From an uncultured Planctomycetaceae bacterium (lineage in GTDB: Bacteria; Planctomycetota; Planctomycetia; Pirellulales; Pirellulaceae), in assembly GCA_903863885.1 (NCBI GenBank), contig CAIPEB010000091.1, positions 1 to 42,214 of the forward strand: DNA of 42,214 nt, read 5' to 3'. The notes beneath the pieces were generated by a model. It did no database searches and was not told the DNA's origin. It saw only the letters and a program-made list of their open reading frames with translations. Below, in pieces: positions 19,501-31,500 of this stretch (positions within the stretch are counted from its first letter, which is position 1; the number at the start of each line of letters is the position of its first letter). A program made the position numbers and the translations under genes.

Positions 19501-22500
19501 GCCCGTGGTTGTGAACGTGCGCACCGCTCCGAGATTCTGCCGGGACAGTCCGGCGGTTTCGTCGCGGTTGGGAATCCCGGCCATCATGCGGCCAGCGCCT
19601 GTGGCTGCGTCGTGCCACACAGCGACAGCCTGGCCGAAGTTGTCGCCCGCAGCCGGACTGTCCGCCTCGAGACGACCCGAGCCGGTGCCGCCCGTCGAGC
19701 GCGTCCAGCTTGAAGCGTTGGAGCCCGCCGTTCCGTTGTGCAATTCGTAGAAAACGTAGGCCGCTCCCGTTTGCAGACTGGCCCCCGACTGGTGGTTCGG
19801 AGCGCCAACTACGACGTATTGGCTGTCGAGCGCAACGGCCGCGCCAAAGTGGTCGCCAGTTCGAGCTTCCGTGGCCGCTTCGGCGCGGGGCAATCCGCCG
19901 TCGGCGGTCAGGCGTGCAACGGGCACCCAACTGGTGCCGTTCAGGTCGAAGACAAACGCCCGCCCTTGTTGGTCATGAGCCGTATCGCCTGTGTAGACTG
20001 CCGCGCCGTCCCACAGCGGCGCGCCCACGACAATGCGATTGATCTGCGTCGTCGTGGACACCCCGTTCACAAGGTCGGTGCGGGGCTGCGACGTCGCGGC
20101 AACGGCAGCGCCAAAGTGCTCGCCCGACTGCGGCTCCGTCGCTGTCAACGTCGTCCACAATGACAGGATCGCAGTGCTGGCTGTGTACCGGTACACCAAC
20201 GCGGAATCCGCTTCCGGCGCGCCGACCACAGCAAAATCGTTCGCAGGCGATCCGGACTGGCCAAAATGACTGGTGCCGAAATTTCCGGCCAGTGCGACCG
20301 TACGGCCAAAATCGCCGGTGCCCGTGATCGCGGCTTGCGGCCGCCAATTGCCATTACTCAATTGGAATGGATATACGGCCTCCGAAGTGTTCGTGCCCAA
20401 TGGGCCGGGAGCGCCGACGAGTATCTCGTTCCCCCGAATCGCGACTGCTGCGCCGAAATAGCGATCGGACGCCGAATCGCTGGCAAACAACTTCTGAGTC
20501 TGGACCCAGACGCCATCGGCGCTGCTCCGCTCAAAGACGTACGCAGCGCCGTAGTTCGTCAGCGTAAGCGAATCAGCCGCCAGATTGATGGTTGGCGCGT
20601 TGAGCGTCACCGGCGTTCCGCCGATGGACGCCGCCAACTGGATCGCGTTCGAATTCCCGCTCACCGTTTTGACAAAATAGACTTGCCCGTCCACCAGGCC
20701 GATCGAACTGTTGCCCTCGCCCTTGTGGTATGTCACTGCCTGCCCGTTGGCGAAACCGGGGGAACTCGCAAAGACGATGCGGTCATTTGCAGCGTCCAGC
20801 GACAACGGATCGAACGTCGAAGCAGGTGCGGCTGACGGCGCGTCGCCCGGCGATCCGACCACCAATCGGTTTCCATCGATCGAAACCGAGGCCCCAAAGT
20901 CGCCGCCGAAGTTCAACCCCAGATTCACGTCGTTCGGCACGAGTCGGGCCTGTTCGACCCAGGCGCTCGACGAAGTGCTCCAACGATAGACAAACACCAT
21001 CCCATCGGGCAGATTGTCGTCTGTGGCGCCTCCGGCCGTAGCCTTGGCACCTACCAGCAATGTCAAACCGTCATCGCTGACGGCGATCGACCGGCCGAGT
21101 TGGCGGGGATCGAGCGCCGGGTTCTCCATGGCGAACTGCGCCTTTTGCGTCCACGTAACCTGGCCATCGACGGTCAGCGTGTGCAACTGCACTTGCTGCC
21201 GATAGACGGCCGCCAGTTGCGCGCTGTCGATGACCGCGTCGACTGCCAGATCAGGCGTCTGCATCTCGAAATCGGGCAAACCGTGAACGATCAGCGGTTC
21301 GATGCCGGTGAACGTGAACACATTTCCGGACACAGAGACCGTTCCTCCGCCCGCCACGGTGCTGCTCGGCTGGTAAACGGCGCCCGCGGCATGCCCATCC
21401 CCGGCAATCCGCAGCGTATCGCCCGCACCGGTCGTGGTTTGCGTGCCGCCGTTCAGGCTGAAGGAAACCTGTGCGTCGGGCACTCCCAGCAGGAGCTCGA
21501 CGGCGCCCCCGGAATTCTCTTCACCCGACTGATACTCGGCAGCGAACTCGATGACGAGTCCGGTCCCCGAATGAAAGACGCGGCGTCCGTCCACCTCGGC
21601 GGCCACACTGCGAATATTCTGCCATTCATGTGTGAAACTCGTGCCGGATGCATCGGACAGGTCAATCACTTCAATCGCATTGCCTGTGCCTCCCATCACG
21701 CGGAACTGCCAAGCCGTGCCGGACCAGTTCGTCTCGATGTAGTACGCTCCGGGATCTAACGCGTGGCCCGAAACCACATCGTCCACCGAGAAGCTCACGT
21801 CTGCGACGGTCTGAGCCAGAACTCCGCGCTTGGCCAATGACAGACCATTCACGGTGTTGCCGGAATCCGCAAACAAATCCAGCCGCACGGCGCCGGCAAT
21901 GGTCGGACCGGTCGACAGGTACTGACCGCTGAAGTCAATCACCAAACCGCGATGGGAATGGAAACGTGAAACCAGCGGATGGCTGGCATCGGGCTGACCA
22001 ACCACCGGCACCAGACTGATATCCTGCCAATTCGCCAGCAATGCAACGCCATTGGTATCGGTCAAGTCCGCCACCGCCACCGGCAGGCCGCCGCTGTCGA
22101 CAACCCGGAATTGCCACTGCGATCCGTTCCACCGCGTCTCGACGAAATACGTGCCAGGCACCAGCGGCGCGTGACCGGCGAGTCCTGAGTCCGCGTCTTC
22201 GCGAGACCACGTCACTTTCGTGACCGTCTGGTTCAGATCGCCGCGATCGATAACCGAGACGCCGTTGAAGTCAACGTACGTAGTGTCATCGCCGCCGCCG
22301 CTGTTGAGCGACAGAGTGTGGCCATGCGTCATTCGGACGCCGTTTTCCAGACTGATCGTGTCGTTCCCGTCGCCCGCATTGACGATCAGGTCTGTTTCAT
22401 AGGCAGCGCTCGTCACCTGCACCACATTGCCTTGAGTGCCGCCGTTACCCAGTGAGACGGTAAGCACCAGATTCTCTCCGGCCAGTCGTTCGGCCTGGCC

Positions 22501-25500
22501 CTGAGTCTCCCGAATACTGATATTGACGGGCCGCTGAGGATCGTGGGCCAAGGCGACCGTGGTGAAAGGCCGGCTCACAGGATCATCGCCGAACACAGCG
22601 GTGAACACATCGACGGAATCAAACGCGGCGTCGGGAGCTGCAGGAAACAGGTCGCGGAACTGCACCACGGTGAATGCCAGATTGGCGGCGGTGCTGCCGG
22701 CCGTATCGCGAACGGCAACCGAGTCGGTACCGCCCTGGCCGTTGATCAGAATCGGAATACCTCGCCGACTGGGCGACGGACCCGTGAAAGTCGGCGCCGC
22801 GATATCCTGCTGGAAACCGTCCATTGAGAACAGACCCGCACCGCCAACCGGCGCACCCAAAGTAATCGCGTCGCTGCCGGGTCCTGCATTGATCGAGAAA
22901 CTCGAACTCGTACTGCCGTCGGTGCTTTGTTCGCGGTGAGTCTGCTGAATGTCGATGGTATCGTTTGCCCAGCCCGCGCTGAGCGCCACGATTTCCTCGC
23001 GGGAGTACTGAACGATTGTCCGACCAGATCGCCTGATCGTCGTCGTATCAACGGTGCTCGCGCTGTTGGTTCCCAGGGTCCAGTTGTAGTCGTTCGTGAC
23101 GGTGTAGGTTTGCGCCGTGGTGGTGTCCTGATCGTTCAGGAACAGCCTGTTCACGCCCGTCAGCACGTCGCCGCCATCAATGACCAGATTGCCCAGCATT
23201 CCGGCCAGAGACCCGGCCGACTCGGCACCGTAACGAGTCCCGATATAGACCGTGTCATAACCGCCGCCGGCCTCCAGCCGAACGGACTGGCCATTCACAG
23301 TCGCCGGCACATAGAACGTATCGTCGTTCGCTCCCAGTTTGATCGTGGTTGACGGTGTGCCGATGAATGTAACAGTCCCCGGCATGCCCAACCCGGTCAC
23401 TTGATTGCCATCGAAGGTCCCCGTGGTCGATTGGTCGTTGCCGGAATCATCCAACACGATGTGGCTGGCGTTGAGTGAAACGTGTCCGTCGATGAACTCG
23501 ACGCGTTTGGGCGTCGCCGGATGCAGGCCGCTCGTCGAACTGCCGAGCGTGATCGTTGTATTGGATCCGCCATCCACTGAAGTGCTTCCGCCAAACGTGC
23601 TGTCGACCTGCAGCGCATTGTCGGTTCCCGACAGATGAACTTGCACGCTTTCCACGGTGCTGATAACCGTCTCGTTGCCCGCCCGATTGACAAACCGCTG
23701 CGCAAAATAGACTGCGGCGGGAAAGTTCGGAGTCACGTTCGGTATGCGTGGCAAGCTCTGCAGGTACGCGTCCTCGAGCAGCAAGCGATTGAGGAGGCTG
23801 TTGCCCTGCGGATACTGCGAGAGCAGTTGACTCGTTTCCGCACGCAGCGACACACCGGCGAACCGCTCGGCGTCGTAGACTGACGCGCCGGAAATCAATT
23901 CGTTCAAATCCTGCAGCAGCAGTTCGGACACCGGTGCCGTCACCACCGGCGTGAGGCTGGCAGTGGATTCGGTTTCAAAACGAATGGGCTCTCCGCCGGC
24001 CGTATTGGCCAGCTTGATGGTCGTGTCGTCGATTCGGATCACGTAGTACGGTTGACCGCCCACCAGGTGTCCGATCGGCGTGTTGCCGTTGCCCGGCTGG
24101 TACAGCACGCGATCGCCGTCCTGCAGATTGTGATTCTCCGCAAAGCGGATCTGGTCGCCGTGAACGTGCAAGGCGGAGGGATCGAACGACGCAGCGGGAG
24201 TCAACGTGTCCACTGCGGTATTGCCGCCGGCCGCAGTGAGTGTGAGGTTTGTTCCACCCGGGGTCAGGGCCAGCCGAATGGCGTTGTTATTGCCGGAAAC
24301 CAGGCTGACGAAATAGACCTGCCCATCCACGAGGCCGATGTCCGCGTTGCCACTGCCGCGGCTGTAAACCACGGCCTGCCCATCGGCGAAACCGGGATTG
24401 CCGGAGAATACGATCTCGTTGTTGGTGATTCCAGACTGGATAAATGACCGGGCCGTCGTCAGCGAATCGGAGTTCGTCGTCGAGGTTCCGATGGCCGAGA
24501 GCGTATTGATAAACGTGCCACTGCTGGCATCGGCCAGCGACACTGCCAATCGGATTGTCGTCGAGTTTACGTAGATAACATAATAGATCTGGCCGTCGGT
24601 CAGACCGCCGACGCTCGTCACGTTGCCGGACCCGTCGACATTTCCGGCGTGGTAAACGACCGCCTGGCCATTGCGGAAGTTGTGGGGACCCGCAAACGAT
24701 ATCTGATTGTTCGAGACGCTGGTGTGCGCGTTGAAAAGCGCGGTGCCGGACAAGACCAACGTATCCTGCGGGCCCTCGCTCGGATCGGACAGTGTCAGCG
24801 GCGTGGTCTTATTCGACGGAGACGCCAGTTGAATTCTCCTGTCATCCACCTTGATGACGTAATACAACTGGCCGTCGACCAGGCCACCGATAGGCGCGTT
24901 GCCAATTCCACGGTGGTAAACGACCGCCTGCCCGGTGGTCAGATTGTGATTACTCGAAAAGACAATCTCGTTATTGTCGATGATCACATTGCCGGCAAAC
25001 TCAGTCGTCGGCGACACCTGGATTGCGACACGATGGTCCGGATCGATCTGGGCGAGCGTTACCAGCTCAGTTTGGCCGATGGAAGACTTGGGGACAGAGA
25101 TGGGATGACTGACGTCGCTCAGGCTCGTCACCAGATAGACGGAAGCCGCATCAACCGCGCTGACGAAATAAACCGACTCGTCGGTCAGTCCGGCGATTGG
25201 CGTGGTCCCCGTCGCGTTCACTCGATAGACAACCTCGTCGCCGGCTTGATAGCCAAACAGGGCGCCGGAAGTGGCCACCGACAGACTGTTGGCCACGAAC
25301 GCATCGATGTTGCGCACCGGTGCAGCCAGCTGGCTGGCCAACAAACCAATCTGATCCGGAGTCAACGCCGTCAACAGGGACGGAATGCTCAGAACGTCCT
25401 TGATCGTGTACCCGGCGCCGAACATTCCGTTGTGCGTCGCGATCAGCTTGTTGGTTCCCGAGCCAAGACCGGTCAGGGCAATCGCCGTCAGTTGATTCGG

Positions 25501-28500
25501 GTTGACTTCGCCCGACGCGGGCGGAGTGGCAACGCCGAACACATGCAGCGTGTCATTCGTGCCGCGTTCGCCAAAGAAGGCGACGATGCCGCTGATCGCG
25601 CTTAGCGGATCGCCCGAGTTGCCGACGTTGACTGTGTCGTCGCCATCTCCGCCAAAAACGAACACCTGGGCATTGGCCACCGCGCCGGTGACTCGCAATT
25701 GATCGCTCTGAGAGCCCAGTTTCAACAGCAGGCTGGCCCCGCCATCGGTCGTTGTGCTGTACGCGATCGTGCCGGTATTCCCGAGTCCCGCGATCTCGCT
25801 GCTTGTCACGAGCCCGTTGGTGAGCGCCGCCGAACTGCCCGCAGCGCTCAGGTAAATCGCGTCCTTCTGGCCGCCGTTGCCGCCGTCGCCTGTTTGAATG
25901 GTCAGCGCCGCGGTAATGGATGTCAGGACTCCCGACGACAAATGACCATCGGAAAACGGGAACGCCGTTCCGTCACCAAGGTCATCGAATACGTCGCCCG
26001 TGACAAACAGCGCGCGTGCCGCGTTGCTTGAAACATAGTAACGGTTGGCACCGCCGTTGCCGTTGACAGTCATCGCGGCGGGAACCGCCTGGATGAAGAA
26101 CCGATCGTCACCCGCGTAACCCGTCAACGTGGTCGGCGCATTGATTCCGGCCGGATTGATGAGGTCGAAATAATCCAGGTTGCTGCCACCGTGGATCTCC
26201 ACTGCCTTGGCCGTGATCGTACCGGCTATGGTCAGGATTGCCCCCACCGGATCCGGATCACTCGACGCGCCAATCGTCTGACCGCCGCGAATGATGACCT
26301 TGTTCCCCGAGGCGCTGCCGCCTTGAATCACCGTCCCGGCGGGCAGCAGGAAGTCGTCTCCGGCCGCGGCGGTAATGCTTCCCGAAGTGGCAAGAATACG
26401 TCCATAAGCCAGAGCTTGAGTTCCATTGACCGCGCCCAGGAACGTCTGTCCGCCGTTCTGAAGCAGGATGACGTCTTCACCGGCAAGCACTGTATCGCGA
26501 ACCGTCAGCACCACGTCGCCGGTCGCCGTTTGGACCTTCAGCACGTTCACCGCGCCACTGACCTCAGACAGATAAACGCCCGCGTCGGCTTCCGCCACGA
26601 GGCGACCGGTACTCGGTGCGAACTGATCAATTTGAAGACCATCGTTGGGCGACTGGCCGGTTCCCGCTCCCAAGAACTCGATCAGGTTGCCTGCGTCCCC
26701 GATGCGGCTGCCGACGGACGTGGCCACGACATCGAGATTCCGCCCCTGGATGTCGGCCTGTTCGTCCGAGCCCCATTCAAGAATCGAGCCTTGCCGGGCA
26801 ATCAGGACCACGTCGTCAAGACGCGAAAGAACCTGGTCGATTTTCAGATCGCCCTGTGTTTCGGTCAGAAACACGCCATCTGTGGCCAGCGCGATAACGC
26901 CGCCCGCAGCCTGGTTCCCGGAGTTGATTTCGAGGAAATCGCCCGCCAAGCCGATGCCGCCGTCCCGCGAGATCAGCGTAACGCTGTTTCCGTTCACCCA
27001 CGGCGTTGAACCATACACGGCCGAAGCGGGCAATTCGGTGGACACATCATAAATGGAGCTGTTATCTCCGGCAGCGGTGAGAGACACGTCGCCCGCGGAT
27101 GACGTCACAACTTGAATCCGGACATCGCCACTTCGTTCGGACAGAATGATATCGCCACTCGACACAGCGATGAGCACGCCGGTAGTGCCCATGTCGGTGC
27201 CGGACACAAAATTCACTTTCGGATCGGTGGCGAGCGGATGGGCGGCATTGATAGTGATATTTCCGCTCGCCGAACCGGCCAGCACCTGGTCGAACTCGAA
27301 GGTTCCCTCGATAGACGAAGTGGTGTAGGTCGGCGGAGCGAGCACATTGGTTGCCAGCGGCGACAGTACGCCATTCACATAGCGCTGCACCGAAATCGTT
27401 CCCGATGTGGCCGACGATGGAACCATGTGCACCGTGGACTCGAGCAGCAGATTGATCTCGCCCGCAGTGTCAGACGTTTCGATGGTGCCTCCGCGGAACT
27501 CGGGAACCGCCGAATCGCTGGAAATGTACCGTCCTTCGAGATCAAGGAAGACGCTGGCGTCGCTGTCGATATTCAGATCGGTTTGCCCTGACGACTGAAC
27601 CAAGTGCACATTCAGCCGGCTGCTGACAGTGCCGACGGCCCCCGCAGCGTCCAGATTAAGCGTCCGCGTCCAGATACCGGGAGTCTGTGGAGATCCGCCT
27701 GCATTCACAACACTGCCGTGCGCGGCGGTGATTTCCGTCGTCCCGATCGGGTTGTAAATCACAAAGCCGTCACTCGATCCCGGCAGCACGCTGGGCGCAT
27801 TGAGCCGGATGTCGCCACTGCTTCCTTTTTGGTCGATCTTAATCGCCGTGGGCGAAACGTCGTTGCCCACGCTGAAGCTGAACGACTGCCAGTCGGTGGC
27901 GTTCAAGAAGATGGTCGGCGTGGCGCTGTTGGTCACTACATTGATGCCGTTCAGAACCAGCGGTTTGTTCGTCGAATTCGTGATGTTCACCGAGCGATAC
28001 GCGGTTGCGGCACTGATCGTGCCTCCCGAACCGGAAATGGTGTCGGCTGTGAATGTCGCGGCTCCGCCAGTCATCCACGTGCCGCCACTGCCGGCGGTTC
28101 CAGCACCGGTCGTTCCGAGCAGCGTGAACGAAGTGTCGGCAACGACGTTCCCGATTACAAACGTCCCGTTAGCGTTGGGGTCGGCAGCGCCCGTGATGGT
28201 CACTACTCGACCGGCGACCAAGCCCGTCGTGTTGGAAGTGCTCACGACAATCGGCGAAGTGCCGGCACCGGTCGTGTTGGTGATCGAGCCGGTGTAGAAG
28301 CTGTTGTTGTTGATGATCGGATCGACAGAGACAGTCGACGCGACTACCGTTTGTCCCTGTCCCAAACCACCCACGGTCACGCCGACCGCCTTGGTGATCA
28401 AACCCGAGTTGTCGATGACTAGTTCCGGATCCGGACCGGACAGGATGACGATGTTCCCGTTCCAGACGATTTCGCGCGTCGCGTCGTTGTCGCCCGTGGT

Positions 28501-31500
28501 ATCGCCAGGGTCGCCGCCGGAACCATTCTGCCAGGCATACTCGGTGGCCGTTCGCGTGATGCTGACATCCTGCATCGTATTGATATTCACGACGCGTCCG
28601 GAAACAGTAGCACCAGCGGCCGAGACAACCCGCGCCTCGCTGTTATTATCTACCTTCGCCTCGGCGTTCGGGATTCCGACCAGGGCGTAGGCCGTGGCCG
28701 ACGCGGTGGACGTGAGACTTACCGCCTCATGATTGGAGTTGATGATCACGATGTCGCCGGACACGGCCGAATTCGCGGCCAAACTGACTTCGGTCTTGTC
28801 GTAAATGGTAGTAAGGGCATTGGCCGTGGCGCCGGATCCCAACCCGTCGGCTTCCTCATCGGCCGAATTGGTCAGTGTCACGCCCGTGACCCGCGCACCA
28901 ACCGTAACGGTCCCGCCTTGAAGCAGGGCCCGTTGGCCGATCGTGGTGGTCGTGATGGCCGGGCTGCCATCGGCGCCGAAGTTCAGCGTGGTGGTATTGT
29001 CTGAGACGGCAACACCTCCACCGGCAACGATTGACGAGTCTGCTGTGGCCTTGGTATCGCTGAGTGACTCGACCAGCAGAATTCCGCCGGATTGGAGCGT
29101 CGCGGAGTTGCCGATATCGATGGTCGATGAATGGGAAACGGTCGTGGTAACCGTAGCCGTCGCAACCGCCACGAGCCCGCCGCTGACGCCTCTGCCCTTT
29201 GCATAGGCATCGGTCGACGTCGTCGATAAAACAGTGACGCTGCCCACGGTGCCCGCGCCATCCCCCGTGGCATGAATCACCGCGTTGGCGTTGATCTTCA
29301 GGGTGCTTTCGGGATTGACCGTCACGTCGGAGTTCGACACACCGACGGAAACGACGCCGCCTCCGTCACTCGCGGAAATGGCCGATGCATTGCCAGTCGA
29401 CTTCGATTCAATATCGATGTCACGAACGGCAGTGAGTTTGGCGCCCGTGCCGATCGTGAGTTCAACCGAAGGAGTCGCCGACAGCGTAGTCGTAACGGAT
29501 GAAACCTGGACGACTCCGCCCGAGGCTCCGCTGGCATTCGAACTTGCCGTTCCATCGGCCGCGTCCGGCGTTTGATCCGCCTCCAGCACCGCCGCGCTCA
29601 CAGGCGCTGTCTCGCCGTGAATCGCGTTGACGGTGATATCCCGTCCCGCGGTAAGCTTAGCTGATGCTGCGACGCTTGTGCTCACGGTGGGCTCAAGCGT
29701 TGCGGTTCCGTGCAGCACAGTGACTGCCACGACGCCGCCTCCAGCGCTGTCGTTGGTGGTATCGACGTCGGTTCGCGAATCCGCTACGACGGTGATGTCG
29801 GTGGTTACCTCGACGGTGCCCCCGATCTTGGCGTTGACCGTCGGTTTCGTATTGGCCGTTACACTGGCAACGCCCACCTGAACGAGCCCTCCGCCCCGGG
29901 TGTCGGAACCCGCCAGCGATCGATCATTGGCCGTCGCTCGGACGACAACGTTCGACGCCCCGGACCTGCCGCCGTCGACTCCCGTCACATTGCCGAGCAT
30001 CAGGGCTTCCGTCGTACTCTCGTCGGTCGCGGTGGGCGTGCTGTTCTGGACATTCACTCCGCCGCCGCCGTAGTTCACCGTGTTGGCGTAGGCCAGGTTC
30101 TTTGATTCGGCGGTAACCGTGATATTGCCGGTCAGATTCGTGGCCGGGACGAGGATCGCGGCGCCGGAGGCTATTTTGGCCCGCGTTTCGCTCTCGACGG
30201 TCGAGTCGATATCCAGATTGGCGACCGCGATGACGCCGCCGCCGTCGGACCGGCTGCTCGTGTATGACGTCGAATCGGAGTTTGCGTCGACGATCAGCGA
30301 ACCCGTGGCCAAGGTGATGCGGGCATCGCCGGGAATAATTGCCTCGGTTCGACGTTCAAGGCTTGCCTCGGTGTCGGCTACGGACACACCCACTCCGCCG
30401 ACGCTGCCGACGTTCGTTTCGGGCGTGGCGGTACTGGAATCGTGTGCCCTGACCGTCACCGTGTTTGCCGCCAAGGTTGTCCGTCCGGTCAGCCGCGCCA
30501 CAGTCGAACCTTCCACGGTCGCTTCGGACAACATCACGCCGACCGCGACGACGCCGCCGGCTCCGCCCCGAATCAGCGGGCTGATGTCCTCGGTCGAGTT
30601 GGCGGTGACCGAAATGTCGTGGCCGGTCGCGGTCAGTACCGAGTCCAACACATAGGCTTGGGTTGTGCCTCGCACGGCGGTCGTCGCGGAGAAGACCGCA
30701 GCGCCTGCCCCGATCGAGATCGAGACCGCCACGGCCGTGGCGGTCGTCGTGATGGTGGGAGTTGAGGTGGCCGTGACGGCGATGTTGCCGGACTGGGCCG
30801 TAATCGTTGAGCGGTCCACGTAGGCCGACACGTTGTCCAGGATGGTGTCTGAGCTGGACCCCAGGGCGGCGCCGATTCCCGCCACGCCGCCGGAAATCGC
30901 CAGCGAGAGACCGTACGACGAAATGACGCCCGTATCGCTCGCCGACACGGTAACTCCACCGGCCGACGTGACGGAACTGTCGGCAATGTAGGCGTTCACA
31001 TCGTTCGACAAGTCATTCGTGGATACGAGCAATCCCTCGGCTGCCCCGAAGCTCACGATGCCGACGGCAACGGCCACTGCGGCCGAGAAAGTCGTCGCAT
31101 CAATCGACGCGGTCTCGGATGCCGTCACGCTGACCGAACCAGTTCCCGTGGTCGTGACGTTATCCGCGTTTGAGATGTAGGCATCGATAACGTTGTCGAT
31201 CACGTTTTCAGAGATCGCAACGCCGATGGCCAAGGAAATTGCGCCTTCCTTGCCGAACGCTACGGCCAGCGTTGCCGCGCCCGTGATCGCCGAGATGGAC
31301 GACGCGTCGGTGGCCTGAAGCGATATACCCCGCGCATGGATGCCGGCGGCCCCATCTCCATCGATGGACGCGTTAACGTCAATGGAAATACCGTTAGTGG
31401 CCCTGGCACCGGCGCCGCTGCCGGCCAGTCCGACGGTTCCCGAACCGCCAACGGCCGCTGCAAACGCGCCGACAAACGCATCGATCGATTGCTGTGCCGT

